This document shows, piece after piece, positions 49,408 to 63,113 of a stretch of 64,000 nt of DNA; positions within the stretch are counted from its first letter, which is position 1; every line of letters starts with the position of its first letter. Under the pieces are notes generated by a model. That model had not been told where the DNA came from. It worked only from the letters and a program-made list of their open reading frames with translations, and did no database searches. Source of the DNA: Cotesia glomerata (taxonomy: Eukaryota; Arthropoda; Insecta; Hymenoptera; Braconidae); assembly GCF_020080835.1 (NCBI RefSeq), contig NC_058160.1:30801152-30865151 (forward strand). The letters run 5' to 3'. A program made the translations under genes and the position numbers.

Positions 49408-51438
49408 TTATCCTATCATCCTGAATAATGCACATGAGAATATCATTCCAAAGAACTAAAACAAACAAATTCAAAATTAATTAATTTCTGTAATTAAAAA
49501 TTAAAATCTGTTGAACTATTTAAAAAAAAAAAAAAATTTTACCATTAAAACAGCGATCGTTATTCCAGCAGCACCCATAACTGAAGCATGCTTTTGTATA
49601 TACATTCTCGTTTTATCTAAACATCCGTCTTGGTAGGTGTTTGATGGATTTATAGAGTCTGTCGAATAATTGCAGTTGAAATACTGTAAAAATAAATAAA
49701 TAATTATAACTTTGTATAAATATCTAGGTGTTTAGTTTATCAACGGTAAGCATGATAATCACTGGCTTACCGATCTATGAATTTTATAAATTTTTATAAT
49801 ATCATCACTAAGGGCCAGTTTTTCAACCCCGGGTTTAAGTATTTTATCATTGTGAATATATATCTATACATCTATTATATATAGATATATTTACAATGAT
49901 AAAATGCTTAAATCCGGGGTTGAAAAACTGGCCCTAAATAGATCTTAATTATTTAGATAAAAATATAATTATATAATTTTATTAAAACTAATTTAATATA
50001 TTATAATATAGATGGACTTAATAGTATAATAATAATAATAATAATTATTATTATTATTATATTTATCATTACCTTGCCAGGTTCAATTTCTTTGCAACAT
50101 GAAGTCGGGATACGTTGATAAAATGTATTCCAATCACGATAGTTAGTAACACCACAGCAATGAAACTATAAAAAAAAAATGAAAAAAAAAAAAAAAAAAT
50201 TGAATAAATAAATTATTGGTTGTTATGAGAACAAAGTTATAATTAATAAGTTTTATGAGTATGACGTATATAAATAAATAAATGGATATTGTTGAGGTAG
50301 AGGAAGATGTGTACGGAAGATATTTCTCATGAATTCATATTATATGATGTTGGTACGCCTCGAGCGGAGAAATCAGTGAAATATCGAATGCGAATATACA
50401 CCATACAACACAGTTAACTTAATAACGAAAGTTATTCGTGTGTATGCTCTTTTCACTTAAAAAAAATAATTATTTATTGTAAATATATACTTTTTTTTTT
50501 TTTTTTTTTTTTTTTTACTTACTGTTCTTTGAGTTGTATCCCAAGCATCATGGATATCATGTTTGTCATAAAGACGCATTGTATTTCTCATTTCCTGTTC
50601 AATTGTACCAATAACTTTGCTACGGAATACGTATCCTAGGACTCCTCCAATCAACATTATTACAAACAACAGAAATACTATTATGAAATACTGAAAAAAT
50701 AAAAAAATACAATTAATAAAAATAAATAGTAGGATTAAAAAATTATTTAATGATTTATTTAATAAGCTATTATTATTGAAGCGTTAAAATTTGTAAATTA
50801 GTATCCACGTAAAAATTGTATTAAGAAAAAAAAAACTAAACTATGAAACCAACATAATAAATACATAATAAACTCAGGGTAAATTAAAAGTAATAAGTAA
50901 TAAGTAATAAATAAATAAAAAAGTATTTTAAAATAAATACTTGTAAATATTTATATTATATTTATCATACGGGTTTTTACATTGCAATATTATTATTAAT
51001 ATGCTTGACAAATAGAGAGTATATGTAAAAATTATTTTCGTTTACAAAACTGCGGCTTGCAATGTATCCGAGAATATTTAGTTAAATGTTTTTCACGTTC
51101 TCTTCCTTTCTGGAATAAAACATGACCCTAAATCTAAATATATAATATGTTTTACTGTTTTATTTGATAAAATTATATAATTATTATTTTCTAACTTGAA
51201 TTATACTACCAAAAAGAAAAATATGTAATAAGAATAACTTACTGTAAGAAGCATGCATTTTACTTCACGAGCGGCTCCAACACACCCGAAGAACGACGAC
51301 AAAATTATTAATATTCCACCAGCAAGAAGGACGTAGACAACTCCGGCTAACAAATCATTACCAACGAGAGCACTTAGATATGGTACTTTGTCGACAAATG
51401 CCCAAATTACTATTCCAACAACGGTGCATCCTCCAATC

Positions 51439-51469
<31 letters not shown>

Positions 51470-52673
51470 AACTATTACTAATTGCTAAAAATAAAAAGTT
51501 AAAAATTTTTTAAATATTATTTCATCTAATTTTTCTATCAAGAGATATTATTTCTTAAATAATTTTGGTTGCGTCATATATCACACCTTGGCAATGATAC
51601 TGAGAGAACCAGGTGTTTAAGATGTTAACCTTGGAAAGGCAGTTGACGTTATTCAAAATTCAAAATAAGTAAATAAGTAAATAAATAATTTATGAAATAG
51701 CGAATTAATTACTACAATAAATATTAATTTAATTATATATTATCTAAACTGATAGAAAAAAATAAGAAAAAAAAATAAATACTTACAAATATGATTAAAT
51801 TGGCAATAAATAAAGAGTACTTCATAAAACGGCCGCAGCCATCCATCTCCGTACCGTAACCCATTGCGTAATATCCGTTTGCCTGGACAAAAATAAACGA
51901 AAAATTAATAAACAACCTCTAATACATTATTTTATTATCAATTGTCAGTATTTTTAATTACTAAATTATTAAATAACTAAAATTTTATTCCAAACACACG
52001 CCTAGTAAATTATTATTATATCATTTTATAATGAGATCTGTTAAGGTGCATTTGTTGAAGAAGAAAAAATAAAACAAAAATAATTTACAGCTGACACGAA
52101 ATGTTGACTAATTTATTACCCAATTTTCTTGCCTTTTTCATTTCTTTCAATTAATTATGTTGTAATTTATTTTTAATTATACATTTAAAAGTTTATGTAA
52201 TTTTAAAGAATTAATTTAATAAACTATTAAAAGAAAAGTAATTAAATTTTTTGGAAGATTGTCATGATTTTTTGGTTGTAACATCAAATAATAAGTTAAC
52301 GTGTATCTGTCTAAATTAGGTGCGTGAAAATAAATTACCTAAACACTCAACTGTTGAAGGAGTAAAACGGTAATATTTTATCAAGGACAGATCAAACCTT
52401 TACTGTGGCTCATCCACATCTAAACGTATTTTTATTTTATATATCTAAGGGAATGGTTTAACTCATCATCATCATCATCATTATGTATAATATATAAGAT
52501 ATAAGATGTAGTTAGTAGTAGCATAAAATGAGTCAATCATGCGCGTCACTCTATATTTAAATTAAATATACCGGAAAATTCTAACTATTGTTGATTTCTT
52601 CATCATATCATCGTATCATTATCGTGTCATAAAGTCACCAACAATTATTTAATAACATAATATAATATTATTT

Positions 52674-52721
<48 letters not shown>

Positions 52722-55700
52722 TTCAAAGCAATTAGTCATTGTAAAAAATTATTTACCACTTATCGATTCAATGACATATATCATTAACTTTCAATAAACG
52801 AAACATGATCAAGAGAATATAATTACTCAACAATAGAATACACCCACCGACATTTTGAGAATGACAAATAAAAATAAATAATGATTGATTGCACCTTGAA
52901 TTATAATAATTTTAAAACAAATATAATAATAAGAAAGTATAATAATGAATATAAAAGTTTTCTAGTTAAAATTGATTGACACGAATATAAATTGATGGTT
53001 AACACCAAATAGTACCTAACAAGTAAGTAACCAACCAAGTCTTTACATTAAATTAAAATGTAATGTAATGTAAAAAGTAAGTTAGATCTTTCACGAGTCC
53101 TCATTATACATGGCAATGACATCATCAGTGATTCCTACTAACCCAGATTTTAAATTTCCTTGGAATAATATTCATCATTCATAAATCATAAATCTTACAA
53201 CTTACTTAAACAACTACTCTATTGAGGATACACATAATATTTTTTGCGAACAAATTTTAGACTCCTTATATCCAAATATATACATTTAATGCCTATCATT
53301 ATAATCAAGATCAACGCCAGATTGTTTTATTTCATTTTATTTATTTATTTATTTTTTTTTTCTACCTTTTCAAGGTATACATGGTGCGGTAAGTACCTCC
53401 ATATTATAAAACTTTTAAGTATGTGTTTTATAGCAATAACAGACCAAAAAGATTGAGGATACTCGGTGGCCATGAAAATAACCCAGGTGTAACGGAGAAA
53501 GTAAATTACATCAGTTATAAAATTCATTATTATTTATTGTAAATAATTAAATTATTTAACTTGCTTTTTTTTTATTATTTTATAAAATTTTCAATAAAAC
53601 TAATTGTTTTAAATGAAGCAAAAAAAAAAATAGTAATTTATTAATAAATGAGAAAATTATCTCAATAATAATTTAAAAGAAAATCTAGTTAGCTGATCCT
53701 TGACAATTTAACACAATTATCTTCTTAAGTCTTAAATAATAATGCTTATTGCTAGCCTACATGTAGGGCTCATTTAAAAATTATAACAGAGTTCATGAAC
53801 CTAACAATTGCCAAGACTTCCTCACTACAAAATTATTTATTAACGTCTTAGCTCTACCACTTAATACTTAAAATATTTATTGAATCATATCCAAAGGAAG
53901 TAATAAGCTACAAATATATATATATAAAAAAAAAAAAAAAAAATAACATTTGATGATTAAAACTTTCGAATAAACCGCGATTAGAAATAACTAAATAAAA
54001 GTTTATGGAAATTTTATTCAAGAGAAATCGTATTTATTAAATTATTATTATTATTATTATTATCATCATCATCATCATCATCGATTTAACTGGTGATCTG
54101 TTTGAAAAATTTTTTAATTACATACAATCAATAATTTTCGAGGCTAAATCTTTTTAATTCGAATTTTTTCATTGTTAATTATATAATTCATGAGATCATT
54201 ATTGCCCTTGACCATTCTCATTCTTGCCCACAACTTGATCAATCTAATTATCTGTTATATATATATATAATGCACCGACACGGAAAGGTTGACCATCATC
54301 TACTCAACAGATTATGTTAGTTGTTACATATTAAAATTTTTTAATTATTAATTTTAAAAACTATTATTATTATAGACTTCAATATTTTATTTTGTACAGA
54401 AATTACTTGAATTTATTCCTGAGAAGCGATTCATCAATAAAAATAACGTAGTCTATATATATTATTAATAGATGACTTGTAAATATTTTTCACGGTTATA
54501 AACTCAATAATAATGTTCTGAAGTTGCTGATTAAGTTATAGACAATTAATTTTGATAATAAAAATTATATTATCAAATAACAAAAGCTCAATATTTTTTT
54601 TTCAAAATATCTCTATAAAGTTGAAAAAAAAAAATATATAGATACATGAGTAAAGTCAACGCACGTACAAACGATTTACGAATTGGTTGCAGCAACGATT
54701 AGATACATTCACCATAATAATATTATCCATTACCCGTACAGCGTGTTGTAGAAATGCTCTGTACTATGCACTTAACAACTAAAGACTCTAGTCCTTGAAT
54801 AGTGTATATACAGTATAAAAGAGTACAGCGAAATAAACTTTAAAATAATAATAACAACAACAATAAGTACATGATCGTGTAATGTAGCAATCAGAAGCAT
54901 CGCCAGCATATTTTTAATTATATTCTTCTCACACAGAGTATTAACTATAAAATATAAACAAAGTAAACAGAGTAAACAGAGGTCTATTCTGTAATATATT
55001 AGTATATAAATATATGTGCACGTATCCATTAAATATATTAAATTAAATAATTATTCTGGCCCGACACCTGTGTTTGTTTTTTTTTCCTACTTAGTTATCT
55101 ATATAAAAAATAAAATCGATAAATAAATAAATAAATATTACGTCATAGAAAGAAATAATAACGTATGAGTAAGTTTATTTTATATTTATTGATGATATAA
55201 TGCGACCTGTACTAGCAACAATCCAATCAGCCTCACTGCAAATTCTTATTCGAACTTTCCCAAGCCCAAGAAATCTTTAAACTCTGTCTTTCTTATTTAT
55301 ATTAACACACTCTAGTCATTTAATAAGGCTTTCTTGCTCTCCGTCAGTCCTTCATCCTTTATATATAAATAAAATAAAATATATACATAGTTGTGGGTCG
55401 AGCCTCCAGACCCAGAATTACGACATCGTAACCAAGGATCGAAACGCAGTAGAAACGAGTTCGCTCTTTTATTTTAATATTTTTTTTTTTTTTTTTTTTT
55501 TTTTTCATGTTTTTATTTAAGATTCAATCTGTGTATCTAAGTTTAGTTTTACTCACAGTTTTCTGCGATTCACCATTATGAATAGTATTTAAGATACAGA
55601 TAGAAAATGCAAAATCATCCTCTATAGAAAGAGAAAGCTTTTATTATTTTTTTTTTTTATTTTTAAATATAGCAGTCAGCAAAATTAAATTTTAAAAAGT

Positions 55701-57419
55701 CGGTAAATTTTATTTTTTTCAATTTTACAGTGTACATATATATGTAAGTCGAGGTCGCCACGTTTTTACTTTCTGTTCGTAATCCCTTAAGGTTCTCAAC
55801 TGTTTTCAACAACTTAAAGTTATTACAAACAATATATAATTAAGAACCAACCCTATGGAAAATTTATATTTTAACATGAGAAATAAAAATATGTCACGTA
55901 CATTTAATATGAGGACAAATACTTACGTGACAAAAACCCGAACAAAAAATCTAATGCGCATTAGAACAAATATGACTAATGTCTAACAAAATATCACACT
56001 ATATATATATATATATATATTTTTTTTTTACTAGATAAACAAATTAGTTATGTTTTCTCTTTTTTTGTTTGCTTTGTACTCGATTTTTTAAAGATTATTG
56101 TATATATTGTTTTCTTTTGGGGTATAATTAATGTTACGGTGCAAGCGCGCTAACTGATATACTATAATTACACGGTCATAAATGCATTTATAATTTACAA
56201 ACAAGTAATGTATGTTTTTGTTTTGATTTTTTTTCTCAACGTAATTTCCTTGATGATTACCATAAATAATATCTTAAGTAATTTTATTAGATATTGAATT
56301 GAATATTATTATTCAAATTAATAATCTTGAAATATAACATCTTTTTTATATTATTAATGAATAATAATTAATTTAATAAAAATAAACAATAACTTACTAG
56401 TTTTTTTTTTAAATTTGTTACTAATTACTGGCAAGAATAATGTCTTGCCTTTCTCTATGAAGCTGCACAATATCAACAGGTTTAGACAAAATTCAATAGT
56501 TCAAATACACTTTCTATAATAATTAATTTAAATAATCAACAGTTGGTGTAAAAAATAAAAAAAATAAAAAAAATGTTTTTTAGAGTAATAATTAATGCCG
56601 GTAAAATGTTTTAGTAAACTAAGTGACCACTAGATAATATCAGTCTTAGTGAGTTTAATGACAGACTGAAGACATTGAGACATTCGACAAGTTGATACTA
56701 CGGTACGAAGTGCCGGAATGAAACTGAAACAGAAAACAGTCTTACCTTTGGTCTCTACGACGTGGGACGCCGCTCAGTCCTCAGTCATCACTTTACTACA
56801 TGTGTATATGTATTCCACAGCGCTTTTACTCTCTCCACTATGTACACTATTCACCACACGCGGTAGTCGTAGTTTTGCTCAACCGTATAGTATTCATATT
56901 TATACCTGTAGATATATACACATAAATATTAATTTTAATGTTAATGTTAATGTTAATGTTAATGTTAATGTTAATGTGTGTGTATGTACATATATATATA
57001 TATACATATATATAATTGATTCTGATAATAATAGGACGGTGAGGGTGGACTCCCCCTTTTCGACCTGACATGCTTCCAATCTAGATCGTCATGTACTTTA
57101 ATATCGATCGGTTACAATCGATTAACACTTATTTTTATATTTACAATTTAAGATATTTAATAATTATCAAAAAATTTATAAAAAAGTTGCCAACAACAAC
57201 AAAAATTTATTGTTAATTCTGAATAATTGAAATATTAATAATATAGTTTTGTTGATAGGAAAAAAAGGAGCCACTAAATTTTATTATTTTCTTTGTATGT
57301 TTGATAAGTTTGTGCTAGGATAAAAATAAGTCGGCTAACAGAGTACTTAGTCAGCTTTTATTTGATGTTTTAAAACTTTATACACGTTCATCCAGGTTTA
57401 AAAACACGTATGTCGTAAT

Positions 57420-57454
<35 letters not shown>

Positions 57455-57508
57455 TGATTAATAATATATCAATGCAATTTTTCTACATACCTGTTGATCA
57501 TGATTCAT
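49408..57508 (-). CDS. Tsp74F: Tetraspanin (Tsp74F-like)
   Basis: Tetraspanins organise membrane microdomains with integrins and other receptors. Coding exons in order are 57508-57491, 51882-51787, 51437-51243, 50690-50523, 50165-50073, 49683-49543 and 49455-49408, giving 252 residues. The first exon supplies MNHDQQ before ANGYYAMGYGTEMDGCGR; an ATG in exon 2 (51864) would give 240. Four membrane segments are visible: SLFIANLIIFIGGCTVVGIV, VVYVLLAGGILIILSSFFGC, YFIIVFLLFVIMLIGGVLG and AAGITIAVLMFFGMIF. The large loop has the CCG signature (FHCCGVTNYRDW), a second CC (TSCC) and DGCLDK, so the disulfide cysteines are present. The MDGCGRFMKYSLF start resembles Drosophila Tsp74F from memory, so the symbol is tentative while the family is certain. 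A MITE sits in the 49684-50072 intron. Confidence 0.88.
49812..49934. mobile_element. Palindromic Harbinger-type MITE with TAA duplication
   Basis: The left end GGGCCAGTTTTTCAACCCCG and its inverted copy at 49915-49934 form arms of about 55 bp around an AT-rich loop. TAA is duplicated at 49809-49811 and 49935-49937. A 3-bp TWA duplication with a GGGCC terminus is characteristic of PIF/Harbinger MITEs. Confidence 0.75.
51883..57490 (-). other. First intron of the tetraspanin gene (5.6 kb)
   Basis: It is AT-rich and I see no nested gene. It contains very long poly-T runs (52679-52715, 55482-55505), an ATT/ATC run (54040-54081), a (TTAATG)n repeat (56931-56977) and TA repeats (57425-57452). Short ORFs are scattered and low in complexity. 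Confidence 0.5.
56931..56977. repeat. (TTAATG)n hexanucleotide repeat
   Basis: Seven to eight uninterrupted TTAATG units followed by GTGTGTATG, in intron sequence. Confidence 0.9.
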
Positions 57509-59345
57509 CGTGCAGTGATTAGCATGCTCCAAACATATCACTCACGTTTGTTTACATTACTTAGATAATTTAAATTTTTAAATAAATAAAGAGGATCATT
57601 TTTTCGTATTCTCAAAATTACATATTTATTAAATTCTTTTTGAATAATCTAAATCTTGTTTATAAATGAGTATAATATATAAAAGAAACTATTATTCCTA
57701 AAATAAAATATTCTAATGAGTTGAAAAATAAATTAACGTTTTACTCATCATATAAATGTCTTTATGGTAAACTGACTGGGTGACTTATTGTTGTAATTGG
57801 TAAAACACTGGAAACATAATTATTATAATTGATGATAAGGATTAATTTTAATAGTTAAATTATCAACAGAATTTTTTATTAAAATTCTTGGATTTTATTT
57901 TTACAAAAAATAATAAAAAATTATTTTCCGAGGAAATTATAAGTAATAGGTATGTATAATTATTAGCATTTTCTCGGTAATTAATTATAGATGCGGTGAT
58001 TGTCATCTCTATGTTTTTGTTCTATTATCATAGCCATATCAACCAAATAAATACCGAAACAGAATAACAATAGTCTACTACTTACCTAATTTAAAAAAAA
58101 ACTATTTGAAATATAAAAAATGTATATTTATATATAATAAATCTACCTAACCTTATGCAAATCCACAATTTTTCTACTTTTGTTATATATTGTAATAATT
58201 ACTATAATTTGTTGATTTATCATTTTTTCTTTTAAAGATTTTTTCACTGTCTTTAGCCATATTTACTGTTTAAATTTTTTAGCTGTTTATATATTAAAAC
58301 CAACAAATAGATCAGAACATATAAAAAAATTGTTGTAATTGTTTTAAATGATATGAGTAAACCTCCTCCGGTGATTATTCCCCCACCCAATGGTAATCAC
58401 ACCAATTAACATTCGGGGGCTATTATAAGCGCAAACTTTTTAGATTTTAAATCAGGTATCAAATAATAATCATTATAATCATTTTCTTTTTTTACAAATT
58501 AGAAAAATAATATTTTCTAGCTCGAATGAAAATATTTTTTCAAGTTTTTATGTTTCTGGCGCCTGTTATTCATGAAAAATGAAAAGACTGAAATGATGCG
58601 GATGGAAATAATAATAATAATATTATAATTTCTAAATTTCTAATTACTTACAGTCGATAATATAAATTTTCATTCAACATGGTAAGTGAGAAAAAATATA
58701 AGAAAAAAAATATAACCCTCAAAATAAAAAAAAATCTATAATCTCTCTTGATCATAAGTAATTGTTAATCAAAAATAATTAAATAACAAATTAACAATAA
58801 GACGAATAAACTATTAAATCAGTTTGATAAAAGTTCAAAATAAAAATCAATAAATAAATAAAATGAAAAAGTTAAAAATATATAACATTGTGAGTGTAAT
58901 ATATATAAACTGAATACAGACAGCAGCAAGCAGCAAGCAGCAAGCAGCGATATATACATTATAAAATATATAATAATAACAAAAGTAATTGGTCTTACCA
59001 AAATGGTCGTTGTACTAACCAAGACCAAAAGGTGCGGTTATAAAATAATTAAATTACACATAAATAATCAATATCCGCATTGCTTAATATATTAAACAAT
59101 ACTATTTGAACATTACCAAGTGTTTTAATTATTTTTTTTAGCGACAATTAATACCTTTTATTGGAATAAAATAAATATGTATGACAGCTGACAAATGTTT
59201 ACTCATCATTGATAATTGTTCATTTAAATATATCTTAAATTGTTGAATTTTTCGTACATCGGTATAAATATTAATTATTGAATTTTGTGAAACAATAACC
59301 GTAAAATTGTTTAAAAATTCTTTAAACATTGACATAATAAGGGCA
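57509..59345. promoter_or_regulatory. Divergent intergenic region between tetraspanin and TDRD3
   Basis: It should contain the tetraspanin leader and promoter and the TDRD3 promoter. There is a CAGCAAG tandem repeat at 58921-58949. A 65-codon minus-strand ORF (59138-59335) starts 10 bp from the TDRD3 start codon, but I do not recognise it and cannot call it real. No core promoter motif is convincing. Confidence 0.45.
58921..58949. repeat. 7-bp CAGCAAG tandem repeat
   Basis: Four units of CAGCAAG in intergenic DNA. Confidence 0.8.
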
Positions 59346-60592
59346 ATGGATAAATTAAAAGAACAGGGATGGTGAGTATTATTATTTATTATTTATTGCT
59401 TTAGAGTTTATTCTTATTTGTTAATTTATTTAATTAATCCAGGTATTTATCCGACCAAGGATTTAAGTTAGTAAGCAATGTTGGAGCAATAAATGATTTA
59501 TCATTGTTGATAAAACGTGCTGTTGATGTAAGTTATGGTGATAATAATAACAAAAATATAACTGATAATTTATTTGTTTATATAATTACGAATTTATGTT
59601 AAATAATTTTCAGTTGGATCTGCGTGAGATAGCAAGTGGAGAAGGTGATTTTACAAAAGGTAATTTGGTTTTACAAATATTAAAACTACGAAATGTTGCT
59701 GTACCAAAAAATAAAGAAGCAAATTCAATGCCACGTATGCTAAAGTTGTACTTAACAGATGGTAAAAATAATTATCAGGCTGTAGAGTATGATGATATTA
59801 AAGATATAAATATCAATACACCACCGGGAACTAAAATACTAATCAGTTGTAAATCAGGTGGAATATTGATAGTACACGGGATTATAATTTTAAAATCAAG
59901 TCATGTTAAGAGTGTACTGGGTGGTAGAGTCCAGAATCTTATGGAAAAATGGGAATTGAATAAAAAATTGACATCATACACACGTGTAAGGTCTGTTGAA
60001 GAGGGTGGACCTCCTCCTTGGATACCATTTGGTCAGCAGATAATAAAAGTCACTGACAAAGATAAAAAATTCAAGTCTTTGGCAGCAGACACCAAAGACG
60101 GTGGTATCAGTAAAGATAACAGTGAATTTGAAGCCCAGAGGCAAGATGCTATTGCTGAAGCCTCCAAACAAGGAAGTAAAAAAGTATTTGGAGGTGGTAA
60201 TAAACAATTACTTGATCATTCTGTTCAGAAAATTGTTGATCAAGGGTTTACAATAGATCAAGCTGAGTATGCTTTAAAAATAAATCGTAATAATGTTGAT
60301 CGTGCATTGAAATCACTTATTAAAAATGATCCAAACAATAAGCAGACTCGAGAGCCACGTGAACCCAGAGAACCAAGAGAACCAAGAGGTAAACGTTCTG
60401 ATAAGAAGAATGAAGAAGCTAAACCTAGCAGTGGAAAAATATCATTGTTTGATTTTCTTGAAGACAAATTACCAACTCAGTCCTCTACTGAACAAACAGA
60501 TAGTTATAATAATGTTAATAATAATAATAATAATAATAATAGTAGTAATTATTATGGTAATTCTAGATTTGAAAATGAACGACATAGTCGTC

Positions 60593-60640
<48 letters not shown>

Positions 60641-61770
60641 GTGAAGACATGCCACATAATTCTCAATTTAGTAATAGAGGTGGTAAAAGTCAAAAAGGTG
60701 GACGTACTGGTTATCAAACATCATCACGAAATAATACTGATAACAATAAACCATACAAAAAAAATAATGATAATATTTATAACAATACATTGACTTATGG
60801 AATGTCAAATATGTCAGTTAATTCATCATCTTTATTATTATCATCATCTCATCAAAATAAACCTCCGAGATTTCAAAATCAGGCTCAGGCAAAACATCAA
60901 GATTTTAATTATCAACAAACTACTGATAATAGTAATGTTAAAAAATTATTTGATCGTAATAATCCGTCAATACAAAATAAAAATGACTACTCTAATTATA
61001 CTGGAATAAATAATGAATCACCATTTAAAAAAAATCATCAAAAGAATCAAATTGATAATCGTTATGCTCAGTATGATATTGATCCCAATAAACAGAGTTA
61101 TAATAATACTCTATTTAATAAACAACATAATGCTAAAACTTTTACAGAATCAAATCCCAAAACATTTAGCTCAAATACATACGAAAATAATTACAATAAA
61201 AATGAATTAAACAAGTATCAACAAAATGATTTTGTTAATTTAAACGATTCTAATTTTCATTCAAATCAATCTGATTATAAAAATAATTACGGCAATGATT
61301 ACAATAAATTTAATAATAGTAGTAATAGTAATATTAATTATTCAAATGGTACATGGGCTTGGAAGAAAGGCGATCAATGTATGGCCAAATATTGGGAAGA
61401 CAATAAATACTACAACGCCGAAGTAACAGCTGTTTCATCTCGTACCTGCGTTGTACAGTTTAAGGAATTTAAAAATTACGAGGAGGTATTACAAATTGAT
61501 TGTATACCTATTACTGAAGACATTTCACAGAGCTTTGTACCACCAGAAATTGATAGCCGACGAAGTGGTCGTCCCCCCCGTTATGATCAGCATAATCAGC
61601 ATAATCAGCATAATCAGCATAAAAATTCTGGAATCGAATTCAAACGTGGTGGTGGTGGAGGTGGTGCTTCTTCTATAGGTGCTGGAGGATCTAATCGTGG
61701 ACATAATAAAAAACGTACACAGCAACGAACTGCTCAGCCAATTTACCAACCTCCAGCTCAGCGTAGATAA
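59346..61770 (+). CDS. Tdrd3: Tudor domain-containing protein 3 (TDRD3)
   Basis: TDRD3 bridges topoisomerase 3-beta to arginine-methylated proteins in transcription and mRNP granules. Exons 59346-59371, 59443-59527 and 59614-61770 join to 755 residues; the last exon alone encodes 718. The N-terminal MDKLKEQGWYLSDQGF starts the DUF1767/OB-fold module (about 1-175), with TPPGTKILISCKSGGILIVH and HVKSVLGGRVQNLMEKWE. The UBA domain is about 235-276 (DHSVQKIVDQGFTIDQAEYA, VDRALKSLI). The Tudor domain is about 617-675, with W and Y cage residues in AKYWEDNKYYNAEVTAVSSR. Between them lies a long Asn-rich disordered region, with poly-Asn tracts at 60520-60640, REP triplets (60351-60388) and HNQ repeats (61587-61620), before a Gly/Arg-rich tail. 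Domain order and start match the family. Confidence 0.92.
60585..60639. repeat. AAT microsatellite within TDRD3 coding sequence
   Basis: The run of AAT units is read in frame as poly-Asn in the disordered linker. A shorter run precedes it (60509-60540). Confidence 0.9.
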
Positions 61771-63113
61771 TTATAGTGTCGGAGAAAAAGTTCAACTTTT
61801 CTATTTTCTATAATTCACGGTGCGACAGAATTGATTATTGTTTTTTTAAACAATGGTTGTACCCAGATCTGAATTAAAGTCGATCGATTGAGTCCATTAA
61901 GAGATGTGTTGTAGACTATACTTAAAAACTCTTTATATTATTTATTATTATATATACTTAAATTGTGAATAGATTTAAATATATGTACATAAATAATTGC
62001 CAGTGAGATTGTATGGATCTATTTAATTATAAAATTTACTCTTAACTTTATTAGTAGTAAATATACGGATATATATACTTTTTATTTAAAAAATTTGTTG
62101 TCATTGAGCATTGTACTGAAACTAATTAATTTTCAATTATAGAAATAATAATATAATAAATTTTGTCCAATAATAAAGAGATAAAAATAAATAATAAATT
62201 CTGATAAACTGATATATGTTTTTATCATTATCATTGTTAATTAATATTGTTAAAAAATTAATTAGAGGTAAGTAAATCAATATTTTTTTTGTTAATAATA
62301 TTACTTACTATTTATATGTGTATTATGCGTTTAAAATTTTTAATTTTTTTAATAGACTGGTAAAATAGAAATCTGTATAAAAAAATTTATCATACGACGG
62401 CACTTGCTGATTTTAATGATTTTAATATTATATATATACAAAACACATGCAGCTGTTTTACTGAACTACTTTCACATCAATATAAATAAATTATATATAT
62501 ATATACAGTGTTATTGTAACAAAATAATAATATTAATAACAAATTTGGTTAAAATATTTAATTTTATAGATAACTAAATATTAAAAAACAATGAATTTAC
62601 AATTTTAATAATGAAAATATTCGTGTCAAATAAAAATTTAAAGACAAGGTATATTTTAAAAACATATATGTACATTTTTTAAAAGATTATTTAACTTTAT
62701 TTTTATTATTATTAATTAGTTATTCATATATTATTGAATTATAATGAATATATAAAAGGTTAACCTAATATAAAATAACGTTTCCAAGTTTCTGACATGT
62801 CACAATACTACGTTTAAGAAAAATCATGTAGATCATATATAAATTAATGATAAGTAATACAAAGCTTTTAATGCATTTATTTTCGATAAATAATTATTAA
62901 CAGCTAAAAACATTGTAATTATTAATATTAGTTATTGAAAAATAAGTTTTTAATTTTTTTATTGTTAAAGTAATTGGTAAGTTTATCAAGTTTTTTCTTA
63001 ACTAAAATAGTTTTAACCTTAAAATAAAAATTGATTAAAAAATAAACAAACAACAAACAATGACAACTTACTAAAGTTTAATTATTTTCAGGTAATCTAA
63101 AAAAGTTATTAAA
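61771..63113. other. Intergenic between TDRD3 and the next gene
   Basis: This is AT-rich with no ORF of note. AATAAA at 62172-62177, about 400 nt after the TDRD3 stop, is a possible polyadenylation signal. TA repeats lie at 62430-62510. The last part should hold the promoter of the downstream gene. Confidence 0.5.

Noticed and set aside
59138..59335. Small head-to-head gene opposite TDRD3
   Set aside because: A 65-codon ORF of this composition is expected by chance in AT-rich DNA, and I find no family or partner exon.
60326..60793. 155-codon ORF in another frame of TDRD3
   Set aside because: It is poly-Ile/Met sequence from the same AAT repeats, and TDRD3 has a full domain match in its own frame.
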